Of a stretch of DNA of 64,000 nucleotides, positions 27,865 through 38,100 are shown in pieces. The stretch lies in assembly GCA_025642075.2 (NCBI GenBank), contig JAODUO010000077.1:25001-89000 (forward strand), written 5' to 3'. This DNA is from Ridgeia piscesae (lineage: Eukaryota > Annelida > Polychaeta > Sabellida > Siboglinidae). The position numbers and the translations under genes are program-made. Position 1 is the stretch's first letter. The number at the start of each line of letters is the position of its first letter. The notes beneath the pieces were generated by a model. That model saw nothing but the letters and a program-made list of their open reading frames with translations. It had not been told where the DNA came from and did not search any database.

Positions 27865-29224
27865 ATGCGTGCGTGCGTGCGTGCGTGTGTGTGCCAAAGT
27901 AAGTTAAATCATACTACAATAAACATAAACCTTGACCTTTTATTTATTGATAAAGTTCTTTGCTTACTGTATAAACTACCCAATCATTGACATCTTTACA
28001 TTTCAATCGCTTATGTTATTTTCTCAATATTACATGACATTGCATTTGTCCCTAAACGTACAGCAGGCAATTTTTTTGAAAGTGGATCAACAAATTTGAA
28101 CAGTGAAAGAGTGGTAGAGGTGGACATACCTAACTGAAGTTTGAGGAAGCAACCAATAGATATGACCAGTGCAAGAATTATGGAGGTGAACATACCTGAA
28201 CAGAAGTTTGAGGAAGCAACCAATAGATATGACCAGTGCAAGAGTTATGGAGGTGGACATACCTGAACAGAAGTTTGAGGAAGCAACCAATAGATATGAC
28301 CAGTGCAAGAGTTATGGAGGTGGACATACCTGAACAGAAGTTTGAGGAAGCAACCAATAGATGGGGGGGCATAAAAACCAAAAAAGTTGCAAGAATTATG
28401 GAGGTGGACATACCTGAACAGAAGTTTGAGGAAACAACCAATAGATATGACCAGTGCATGAATTATGGAGGTGGACATACCTGAACAGAAGTTTGAGGAT
28501 GCAACCAATAGATATGACCAGTGCATGAATTATGGAGGTGGACATACCTGAACAGAGTTTGAGGAAACAACAAATAGATATGACCAGTGCAAGAATTATG
28601 GAGGTGGACATACCTGAACAGAAGTTTGAGGAAACAACCAATAGATATGACCAGTGCAAGAGTTATGGAGGTGGACATACCTGAACAGAAGTTTGAGGAA
28701 GCAACCAATAGATATGACCAGTGCAAGAGTTATGGAGGTGGACATACCTGAACAGAAGTTTGGGGAAAAGCAACCGACTGGATGTGGCTAGTGCGGTGAA
28801 GTTATGTCATGGCCATCCTGAAAGAAGTTTGGGGGGAAAGGAAAACCCAAATTTAGGACCAGTGCAAGAGTTATGGAGGTGGACATACCTGAACAGAAGT
28901 TTGAGGAAGCAACCAATAAGTATGACCATTGCAAGAGTTATGGAGGTGGACATACCTGAACAGAAGTTTGAGGAAGCAACCAATAAATATGACCATTGCA
29001 AGAGTTATGGAGGTGGACATACCTGAACAGAAGTTTGAGGAAACAACCAATAGATATGACCAGTGCAAGAGTTATGGAGGTGGACATACCTGAACAGAAG
29101 TTTGAGGAAACAACCAATAGATATGACCAGTGCAAGAGTTATGGAGGTGGACATACCTGAACAGAAGTTTGAGGAAGCAACCGACGCTGGATGTGGCTAC
29201 TTGTGCGGTGTAAGTCACCGTCAT
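14480..29224 (-). CDS. BEST: Bestrophin, Ca2+-activated anion channel (12 exons)
   Basis: Coding exons on the minus strand: 29224-29157, 26934-26824, 25238-24937, 24108-23954, 22718-22641, 20817-20680, 19871-19791, 18786-18626, 17963-17761, 15530-15481, 15145-15104, 14884-14480 (stop 14480-14482). All junctions are GT-AG and phases join, giving 597 residues. Bestrophins are pentameric plasma-membrane Cl-/HCO3- channels opened by cytosolic Ca2+. Visible hallmarks: start [20 protein letters not shown] in exon 2; neck residues I76, F80 and F84 in [48 protein letters not shown]; acidic Ca2+ clasp GEDDDDF around residue 295; [13 protein letters not shown]. The channel core (residues 1 to about 360) is convincing. 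The tail exons 9-12 are less conserved: exon 9 has [14 protein letters not shown], and small exons 10 and 11 (50 and 42 nt) rest on splice sites and phase only. Exons 1, 8 and 12 run into tandem arrays. Confidence 0.93.
15298..15382. repeat. ACGC/CA microsatellite in bestrophin intron 10
   Basis: About twenty ACGC units followed by CA repeats. It lies about 100 nt downstream, on the minus strand, of the exon 10 donor at 15480. Confidence 0.95.
15838..16048. repeat. Dispersed repeat, copy 1 (about 210 bp)
   Basis: Shares, in the same orientation, the segments AATAAATCTGCCCTTGCAGA, CAGGGAGGGAGTGAA-like and GTTACCCCAC..TGTA.GATGACATA with 20198-20395. The terminal repeats of a known element class were not seen. 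It lies in bestrophin intron 9. Confidence 0.75.
17185..17515 (+). mobile_element. tRNA-type SINE, near full length
   Basis: Begins with a tRNA-like head (GGTAGAGC as the A-box part and GGGTTTGAATACT as the B-box part). The body contains GAATGATTACCTGGCTACAG and GTGGTGGATATTTG, and the end is GGATACTGTGTTATATAAG. Related pieces occur at 47848-48075 and 57385-57582. The shared central block marks a dispersed SINE family; it resembles the conserved-core SINEs of marine invertebrates, but the family name is not certain. Confidence 0.75.
17541..17586. repeat. CA/CG microsatellite
   Basis: Short impure CA/CGCA repeat directly after the SINE at 17185-17515. Confidence 0.9.
18125..18625. repeat. 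36-bp minisatellite beginning at the bestrophin exon 8 donor
   Basis: About 14 degenerate units of roughly 36 bp (plus-strand core GTGGACTTACTGGATGCTGT, GGACTGAGTAC). On the minus strand the core reads GTAAGTCCACTC, identical to the first bases of bestrophin intron 8. The array therefore starts exactly at the 5' splice site at 18625 and repeats donor-like GTAAGT or ATAAGT motifs. Confidence 0.92.
19662..19735. repeat. GTGC/GT microsatellite in bestrophin intron 7
   Basis: Impure TGTGCG repeat. In the direction of transcription it begins about 55 nt after the exon 7 donor at 19790. Confidence 0.95.
20198..20395. repeat. Dispersed repeat, copy 2 (about 200 bp)
   Basis: Same-orientation relative of 15838-16048, with matching CCAATAAATCTGCCCTTGCA, GACTGGGAGGGAGTGAA and TTACCCCACCTGTACGATGA. 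It lies in bestrophin intron 6. Confidence 0.75.
22915..23328. mobile_element. MITE-like element with inverted repeats
   Basis: About 40-nt imperfect inverted repeats face each other: 22915-22957 contains CAAATTATAATGAAAAGGG and TTTCTTTG, and 23288-23328 contains CAAAGA, then CCCTTTTCATTATAATTTG. The element spans about 410 bp in bestrophin intron 4. No coding capacity and no clear target duplication were seen, so the class is open. Confidence 0.55.
23560..23670. repeat. Dispersed repeat fragment, inverted partner at 30415-30520
   Basis: Contains GGGTAGAAATATCACTGGAC and GGTGGATGGGTAAAA. The reverse complement of 30430-30490 carries nearly the same string. Element class unknown. Confidence 0.5.
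25275..26425. mobile_element. Possible hAT-like relic rich in GCATTCGAATG motifs
   Basis: Both ends (about 25290-25430 and 26280-26420) are dense in ATTCGAATGC-type palindromic words, as in subterminal regions of hAT elements. The right end (GTTACCAAGCCTTA) resembles the start of 58335-58500 (AGGCTTGTTAACAAATGCGA) read in reverse. No exact target duplication was found. Confidence 0.35.
27581..27924. repeat. Perfect 31-nt inverted repeat flanking a GT/GC microsatellite
   Basis: 27581-27611 and 27894-27924 are exact reverse complements of each other (outer part GTTTATTGTAGTATG, inner part ACTTACTTTGG). They enclose a GT/GTGC microsatellite at 27683-27893. Next to the left arm, 27612-27680 read on minus gives [18 protein letters not shown], which is reminiscent of a LINE linker. 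The segment lies in bestrophin intron 1. Confidence 0.9.
28090..29160. repeat. 67-bp minisatellite made from bestrophin exon 1 end and donor
   Basis: Fifteen occurrences of a donor-containing unit, counting the genuine exon 1 end. On the minus strand each unit carries the last 23-26 nt of exon 1 (GCTTCCTCAAACTTCTGTTC then AG) followed by GTATGTCCACCTCCATAA. Most spacings are 67 bp. One divergent stretch (28748-28860) holds a decayed copy of nearly the whole coding exon 1, and 28360-28390 carries a small insertion. The units sit directly downstream of the real donor at 29156. Confidence 0.96.
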
Positions 29225-29741
29225 CGCGCCACTCCATGGAAGCTACATCGTCAGTCACCTGCCAGCGGGACAAGAGCAAACACATCTCAGGAACGTCACA
29301 TGTAACCAATCATAACTAAGTGGGTATTATTACGATTAATTATGCTGCAAATTGTGAATTTGAATGAAGCTTTAAAGAGAAGGTGCCAGTACTTTGATTT
29401 AATTTTTTTATTTAATATTACATTCTTATGACTACAACATCCATGTTGACTGTCTTATGCCTGCCAATTTGTGTTTAGTTACTTTTAATAAAAGCTCAGA
29501 ATAATTGTTCATAGTTTGAAAGATTCCATCTAATCTTATAATACAATTTTTATCTATCCTAAAAAATTATTTTACTCACACACTACCTGTTTGTGATTCA
29601 ACTAACACATGTAAGCATGTTACCAAAGTTCTACTGTCAAGCTTTCTTTTCTTTCTTGGCCTGTGTGCATGTAGTGCTGTTTGTCATGAATGCATCTTAC
29701 AGTCACTCTCATCAAGATGTTTCCTCAATCCTCATTAATGC

Positions 29742-29781
29742 TCTATATATATATATTTATATATATATATATGTATAAGTT

Positions 29782-29823
<42 letters not shown>
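29742..29823. repeat. TA dinucleotide tract
   Basis: Two TA runs separated by a short GTATAAGTTTG interruption. Confidence 0.95.
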
Positions 29824-29827
<4 letters not shown>

Positions 29828-30839
29828 AATACACAATGCTTTGTAAATGGTCTACATATTTCAAAGTGTAATTGATATGAGGCCTGTTGTCTGATGTGTT
29901 TATGTCAGTGAAAATATGTTTGTGTAATTTCAGAGATCAGTCAAAGGTTACTCCTAGATCTATTTCTGATTCTATATATGCTATTTTTGGTTGACATTTT
30001 GCCATCTCTGGTTGTCAATGTTACTTTTGTATATGCGCTGCCATGTTTTGGCTTGTCATATGTAAAAGGTTTGGATGTAAGTATAATTGCCAGTTCTCTG
30101 ACCATGATGTTAGCAGTTAATTTTTTGACATCTTCTTGTCATATATTTAAACAGAATGAAGCATTTCACTATATTTGCCAACAGTTGTACGAATCATTTC
30201 TGCCTAAAGTATAGATAATTTGGCCAATCCAAAGAGCAGAGCTTTAAGCAGGGTAACATTTGTGGCAGTCCCACTTTTTTAGATGGACACATGGATGTTA
30301 ACTTATATACATACATGCCTATTTAGATGTGTATTATAAGGTACAAACATCCATTTACACCCTATCTTCAATGCATAACTGACAATAATATATATCTATG
30401 ATTTTTGAAGACCTATTTTGCTCCTTCCTTTTAACCCGGCAACCACCATCCACTGATATTTCTACCCGTCCACAACAGGTTTTATGTGTCCAAATGATGG
30501 GTGGATGGGTCTCTCTGCCTAAAGCTGTGCCAAAGGGTATTACCCCCATTCCCATTATAAACTATGCAATATTTCTTTTAATTACATAATGTACCATATT
30601 TAAATGGTGGCAATCTTAACCATGAGCTTTAAGGAACAATCTAATTTTAAATAACCTTTGGAGAGAATAAAATCAAGGGCAGAAACCAAGCAGGTAACTA
30701 TACACACAGTAACATCAGGAATATTAAGCCTCTGAATTTAGGGGTAGGTCACAATTCATGGCACTGAAATCTTGTGATCATTATTCTAAGTCTAACATTC
30801 TTAGCGTATTTCAATACACTGTGTGGTCTTGCATTGTTT

Positions 30840-31130
30840 TGCACAATTTACACAAGCCCAGATCGAGTAGACTGGAATAAGAACAACCACAGAGAGGCAC
30901 ATCTGCCTGGCACGCGGGTGGCCTGGGTTCAATACATGATATTTGGTGTTAAAACCTGGCTGTCAACATTAGGGACTCTGTAGCCCTCGTGACTCAGAGA
31001 ATCGCATTAGCGTCGTCGGTCTAATCTCAATTTGGGACGTAAAAGAACCACTAAAGCAGTCACTGAGCCTGGCTGAGGTGAGGACGACAAGTAGCCTGGC
31101 AGTGACCACCTTCTTCTCAATGCTAGCATA
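30840..31130 (+). mobile_element. Possible tRNA-type SINE relic
   Basis: Contains a B-box-like GGGTTCAATAC (near 30926) after GCACGCGGGTGGCCT. The body then includes CTGTAGCCCTCGTGACTCAG, TTGGGACGTAAAAGAACCAC and GGCTGAGGTGAGGACGAC. The structure suggests a second SINE family, distinct from 17185-17515, but there is no second copy in the window for comparison. Confidence 0.45.
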
Positions 31131-32094
31131 GAAAGGTCGGCTAACTTCGTCAGATCATAACGTTGTGACCACACATACTAGGCAGTTAAGTAATATAACC
31201 CTGCCAAAAAATGCCTGCTGGAAACAACTAGAACTAGAAGTAGAATCACGATTTTTTGCGAGATTGGGATTTCGCCGGTATATTATTTTCGAAATTACTT
31301 CACTCAAAAAGCTGTTAGCTACAGCCTGTTTTAAGAAATTTGAAAGAATATGTGTTGAGGATTTATCACACACACATATAGATATCTTTTGATAAGGTTT
31401 AATAGATAGTATATTTAGTAAAAAAATACAATAATGACGATTCGATTGAACCCACGATCATAAATTGCCCACACTAGTTAAGTAATAAGAAACTAGAAAT
31501 TGGTAACTGATCTTACTAATCATCGACAATAAAATGTAGTTACGCAAGTTCATTTCATAGATTCTTGTTAGCTATTCGTCTTAATTTCAATTTATAATAA
31601 ATCCGTCCGCGCAATCACAAAAATGCAGACGATAACGCCGGCTGGTGGCTGGCGCGCGACAACCCGTTTACTCCGGCGATCTTCAGGCATCTAAGCCCTA
31701 AAGGCTACCTTAATTTTCCACTTCGTTGCAGACGAATGATGCTACATGGCAACAAATGGAGGAAGAAATTAACAGGATAAATGTATCTCATATAGACAAA
31801 AAAATTGGGCTGACAGAACCTTACTGAAGTGGGATCAAATTCCAAAAGTGAACGAACAAGAATGTCCACAAGTCAAATGTTACCAGGTTCACGAGACTCG
31901 ATCGTTGCTCTAAACACCTATGCTTTTTAGAATGATTTAGTTGAAAGATAAAATTGTCAAGTTGTATACCCGTCAAGATAACTACTCAATATAAATGGCA
32001 CCATGTAATCACGTTTTTTCCAAGAACAATAATCTAGTGAAAACCACACGCATCAAAAAATTCGCGCACTTAATTAGTGCACTGCTTTGTGGGT

Positions 32095-32152
32095 AAACGG
32101 AGGTCACGTGGACTAGAAAGCAAGCGAGGCAAAATCGTTCCGCTCATTCAAG
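32095..32152 (+). promoter_or_regulatory. SRRM1 proximal promoter / 5' UTR
   Basis: Immediately upstream of the SRRM1 start codon there is no TATA box. A palindromic E-box CACGTG lies at 32105-32110, 43 bases before the ATG. The transcription start cannot be placed from sequence alone. Confidence 0.3.
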
Positions 32153-35100
32153 ATGACGGACGCCGGATTTTTCAAGGTTTCTGTTTAGCTGAATGTATTT
32201 TAAGTTTTAATATTTAGCCGTATGTGTGTTCCGCGTAGTGCAACTCAATTTACGTCCTTGTTACTGTTGTGATTTCTGTGTAATCACGACTGCTTCCTTT
32301 CGTTTTGCAAATAGTGCTCTCTTCCCGGTTCCATTCCAACATGGCAGCCAACGCCGATATTCCATTGAGTGTGCAAGTCACAAACATGATTTATAACAGT
32401 AATTACAACCACACTCATTCCGCCATCATACCTTCATGCCGCTTAAGAGTTTCCTAACACTATCAGGACCTTGGATCGGTTAGATATGCTTACTATTTTA
32501 AGCACTGATTCGATTTGGTGTATCGACATTGTGACTTATTCAAGTTAGGAAATTACAATAGATTAAACACACACAGTGGCATGCTTGTTTTCGCTGATAA
32601 ATTTTACCAGATACACTTTTGGGATTTTCCAATCTACTCCAGTTTTGTGTTTATGTAGTCACTATACTAGCTGGAGCCGTAAATAGAAAGGGAATCGTCT
32701 CTGACCATTACCCTCACAGACACAGTATTCAGAGCAACAATTGAAAGCTGGGACTGGGTGAAAAACACAAAGTTTTGTCATCCATCTTCCAAACAGACAC
32801 GCACATGCTTGCTGTGGGATAATAGTTTGTACAGTGGTAATGAATGACCTAGCAGTTACGTTGTGTTAACAACATTTCTGTTACATTTAGGGCACCACTG
32901 CGGACCAAGATAACAGATTTGCCGACAAAAAGAAAAAACTGCTAAAGACAATGAAGTTTGCAGATTCAGTCATTAAGAAGGTAAGCAGTGTTATCATAAT
33001 TTTTTCTAGAGATGACCAAGATGTTTCCCCCAGTTTCCTCAGATAAAACAGGGATCAAACTTAACGCTCGCCCTATCTTAGTAGAAATCCTGGGGATGAG
33101 TTGAGTAACTTTTGGCCTGCACATGTCTGTTGGGCGAGTAACTATTTTCCACTCGTCTTATAACAACGTAATGCTAGCACTTATGTATATATACATAATG
33201 TATTTTAGGCATTACTTATTTGTTAATTTTATGTCCAAGTAGCATAGCAGGCCAACATATGAATTTACATTAAAAAAGGTCACATTTTGATGATGTTCAT
33301 TAGAAATTAAAACTAGTGTTTTTCATGGGGATGAGTAACGTTTTAACGTCTGGCAAGTTGTTCAATTTCGTAATTTCCCTCCTGGATAGACACATGTTAT
33401 TATGTGTCATTTGTGCACGTGTTAAAAAGATTGCAGCATTTTAGTGACAATCCGTATACATCTTTGACGTGAATCTGTCAAACATCTGTCTGACAAATAC
33501 ATGGTTTTGTTTCTCCCAGGTGGATATGACAAAGGTAAACTTAGACATCATTAAACCTTGGATTAACAAGAAAGTTACAGAGATGCTTGGGTTCGAAGAC
33601 GATGTTGTGATCGGCTTCGTGTTCAACCAACTTGAAGAAAGGGTGAGTCTTCCAGCAGCTGGAAACTTTATTAAAATACAATTGCTTGTGTATTTTTCAA
33701 TATTGTTTACATATTTGAATATATGTTTTAATGGTTATATCAATTTGGTTATCAATAATACTGTTTTTGGCTAGGAAGTGAATAAATTGTTTCAGTTTTA
33801 TTAATGAACTGTTACTTAACACAGATTTCACATCAATGTTGCACATAGGAATGAGACAGTTACTTATGATTTGCTACTTTCTTCAGATGTCTGTCGTGAG
33901 TAAAGACCTTTTGTGTTCTATTGTGCAAGTAGTTGTCATTGTACTAAGAGTTATCGTGTGATATTATTGCCTGGGTGAGTGCGTGTACTTACACTCTGAC
34001 TATTTCCTCTCCAAATCAGCGATGTATGTTAGTACAACCTTGCTGAAACTATCACAAGCCAGGCAGGGAGTCCGCGGTCCAACGCTCGCTCACTTCTTCT
34101 AACGTAATTCCAAATTTCACACATGAGGAGCTCCGATCGCTGACAGCCGCACCTGGTTTGTATGTTTTGATCCACTTCGCTCAGGCCATATACTCATCAG
34201 TGTTGTTGCCTCTCGTAAATCGTGGTCATCATCGATTAGACGTAACATCGGTAGCTTATACAAACATCGGTAGCTTATACATGTAACCAGCATGATTATT
34301 TTCATTTAAATGAAACTGCAGAACCATCTATGTCTCCTATTTCTTATGTTTGGTAGAAGTGATGTAAACATATGAACTGTTTCAGTTGTGTGTTTTCTAA
34401 CTTGAAATTCTGCTGTGATGATGAGTCGCTGATCATGATCTGTTTTTATTCTTCAGTACTCTGAAATTACGACAATCGAGCAGGGAGTATTTTGCTGATA
34501 CCGACTGTAGATTGATTATGGTGATTGTAGTTCCAACAATTGATTGGTTGAGTTCGTCTTGCATAAGAACAAGAAGAATATTAACATTTGTGAATAACGC
34601 ATTAGCGGATGTTACCTTGTGTAGAGTTTAACTTCCTGGTGTTTGTTGGGGGTGTATGTTTTGTTGCTTTCAAGTAAGAGAACAGTGGTGAGGTCTTTCC
34701 TGAAGACATAAAGTCTGCAGTTCTATAATAAGAACTTTGCATTTATACATACTAAGTCGGCGGGTGGCTAGTGCATTGAGACACTGTGATGATCGTGGGA
34801 ACATCTGTATATTTGTTTCTGTGTGCTGTAGCACCCCAGTGGCAAAGACATGCAGATGAACCTGACAGGCTTCCTGAATGCGAAGAATGCACGTATGTTC
34901 ATCTCGGAGCTGTGGGACCTGCTGCTGAGTGCCATGGAGAACATAGGAGGCATCCCGGCCAAGTTCCTTGACCAGAAGAAGGAGGAGATCAAACAGAGAC
35001 AGGTTCGCTGCGATCATTTCAGCTGTGTGATGTTCTTTTTACATAAGTTATTTACAAACATGCACTACATTCTTATTTTGTATGCCTTTATTATAGAAAA

Positions 35101-38100
35101 AATAATGATGGTATCACAGTTATTATATTTTTTAACATTACAATATTGTATTTTATGTGCCTCTCTGAACCGGTTTTTATACGTGGAAATGGCCCTGTAT
35201 TAAAGATGGGATGAATCTGGAATTTCATTCGAATTGAGTATCTTTGACATTTTCAATATGAATATTCAGCAGCTTCGAATTTGATTAGAATATTGAACAG
35301 TGTTGAGGTGACTTGCCGGGATGCAGTGTAATCCCGTGGCCATGGGCACAAGTCGAGTCGCAGTCATCAGCATCATGGCCATATGCATTGATCTTTTTGT
35401 TTTATTTCTGGCCTAACCATGAAAACACGACTTCTTACAGCCACCAAACTTCTCACATATCATATGTACATATACACACACCAGGTTACAAAATACAATA
35501 ATTTACATTTCTGTAAAGAATAAAATTAACCAAACAAACTAAGTTAACTTTAAATCATCCTAAACACTAACCATAACCCAACACTGCTAACAAAAGACCC
35601 CTCGACACATACTGATATTATGGTGTAACCGCCGACAATGGTGATGACACCGCATTGCTGGTGAGTTTTGCGCAAGCTTGTTTTGTGAAATTTATTTGTT
35701 TCAGTAATGTAAGTGATTTTATTTTGTAACCTAGTGTGTGTATATGTATATAAGATATGTGAGGAGTAGTTTGGCAGTTGTATGTTGTCGATTTCATAGT
35801 TAAGTCGGAAAATATGATTGCCCAGTACTTGTTTTGCGGTGGAGGACACACAAAGGAAAATACTCGACTGCTGTTCGTTTATATAGCTGCAAATTTTGAA
35901 TCAAATAACGGAAAAGGTTTTTATATTCAAAATTTTTAATACGAATCGAATTTCATCCCATCCTTAACCAGTATGAAATAAATTCAGTATTCATGTATGC
36001 ACTTTCCCAATAATAAATATTCAGTTGAATCTGTTAGTTCAGTCCACTATTTTACTCATTGTGGTTTGACATCTTATTTTTGTGGGTTTTTTCTGATTAC
36101 ATCAGGCATACTATTACATTATTTTGGACTAGGCAGACGAATCTTGGCAAGATATTTCAAATGAGAAATATACCGTGATATAAAATAACTTGTGCCTTTG
36201 AAAAATTACCTGTTCTAACAATCCAATTAAATTATTTTGGTTTAAAACATTGATTACTAGCTAGTATACAATATACAAACTGTTGTACTTTTATGATAAT
36301 ATACACTTGTACATATTAAGCTTTTTGATGTTTTATTGCAAATAAATAAATGTTACATTGACGATATTACTCAAGGCAGATTTGTGGGTGTAAAATATCA
36401 GGATCGTCCTTTTCTATAAGTTGTCTGTTGTCCTCAGTGTTGTTCCCGTGTGTTGCAGGCGGAGCAGGAAAGAATACAAGCAAGTCTGAAAAAGAAGGAA
36501 GATCTGAAAGAACAACTGGCTAAAGAAAAAAAGGAGAGTGAAAAAGCAGACAGGTCTGATAGACGGTAAGCGATGTCGTTGCAATATGGTTCAATCTAAG
36601 GTGCGCAATAGGCGCGATATTTGTTACATTGTCCCACCCAAGTTGCTTGAATGCACCCGAAGGGCACGTAAATATAGCACTTGGCGCACACAGATTGAAT
36701 CAACATCAGCTAAAAGTAATTTTATATAAAAATATGCAAACATATTTTTAATTGCATCGACCGGGAAGCAGCGCGCTCGCAAACAATAAGCTGAAAGTGT
36801 GACATGCACGACTGTTGCTATAGATAATTAAGTGTTTATCAGAGACAAACTATTATTTATAGAACGTTGTCACATTGTCTACCGGGGTGCGTTGTTAGTG
36901 TGGTTTTGGTGTCATCTCTGTTTTTATTTCTGTCACAGAAGTAGGTCACGGTCACCAAGTCGCAGAAGTCGTCGTAATAAAGACCGCAGTTTATCAAAGT
37001 CTCCACGTTTGCGACCATCTCGGTCAAAGTCAAGGTCACCTCAGAAGGACAACGACAGCAAGGACAAAAGGAAATCAAAGGACAGTGCAGTTGAAGCTAC
37101 AGAAAAATCTACGAATGGGTTAGTAGGTCTAATTATGACACCATTAGTTGATTTTTTTTATAGTTGATTTTTTTTATAGTTGATTTGAGTGGATATACAT
37201 AAGATTAGTTTTTGAAATAAATTTTCAGATATTCAGATTCGTATATGCTACTATCAATTATGTTCACTTTTTAGTAAAAATAACAAACCTAGATTACTTT
37301 TTGTCATTGCTAAAGCTGTGATCTGTCATATTTTTCAGTCTGAAGGCAGTTTATGTGAAATCTTGTTCGGATTATTGTATTATTCTACAAAAAAAATTTG
37401 CATTATGAGAAATTTCTTAGGAGTAGTGTCCTAAAATGTATCTGCAAATTATATTTTTGAATAGCATAACTGAAACGATTAGAAAAATTGAAAAACAGTT
37501 GTAGGTTTCTAAATATGCAGAATCCAGTCTGGGGGCAGTTGAATGCAAGTTCATCAGTGTAGGAAGTTTGTTTGCATGACCTCCAAAGTATTATTTCTTT
37601 GGTGTAGCGTGGCAGGAGACAACGACAAAGAAAAGAAGCCTGAAGAGGACGGCACTGATGACGAAGGTGTGAACAATGGTGATGCAGCATCTCCTGTCAA
37701 GAAGGACAAAGGTTCTGAGAGTAAGAAAGACACATCGAGAAGTCGAAGGTCACGTTCAGGCTCCAGGGAAAAACGATCACGGTAAGATGTATTTCACTTC
37801 GTAGTAACATAATATGTAACTCGCCGCTGGATTAGTAACCTAGCAGTACTTGTGGGGAAGGCATTCACCTGTGCCAATACACTTGACAATTACGTTACAT
37901 TGTTTCCATGTATCCCGGAAATACGTGTGGTGTAGGTTGTGTGCTCATGTGTGACATAACAAAATAATAACTTGTGGCAACTTGTATTAAGTAGTGACAA
38001 TTTTCAGATGCCAATAAAAAAAATCATGCAGTATTTTTCTTACATAGTCGCAGGTGACATAAACCGTTTTTACAGTGATGTAGAAATTCCGCCGATGGAA

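Larger units (their letters stand above)
29225..32152. other. Intergenic region between divergent bestrophin and SRRM1
   Basis: Separates two head-to-head genes and should hold both promoters plus bestrophin 5' UTR sequence. It contains a TA tract (29742-29823), an inverted repeat fragment (30415-30520) and a SINE-like segment (30840-31130). No coding exon was recognised. Confidence 0.6.

Noticed and set aside
27603..27907. Thr/His and Cys/Val repeat frames at the GT microsatellite
   Set aside because: Dinucleotide repeat artefacts. Only the short minus-strand piece [18 protein letters not shown] beside it may be an old LINE remnant.
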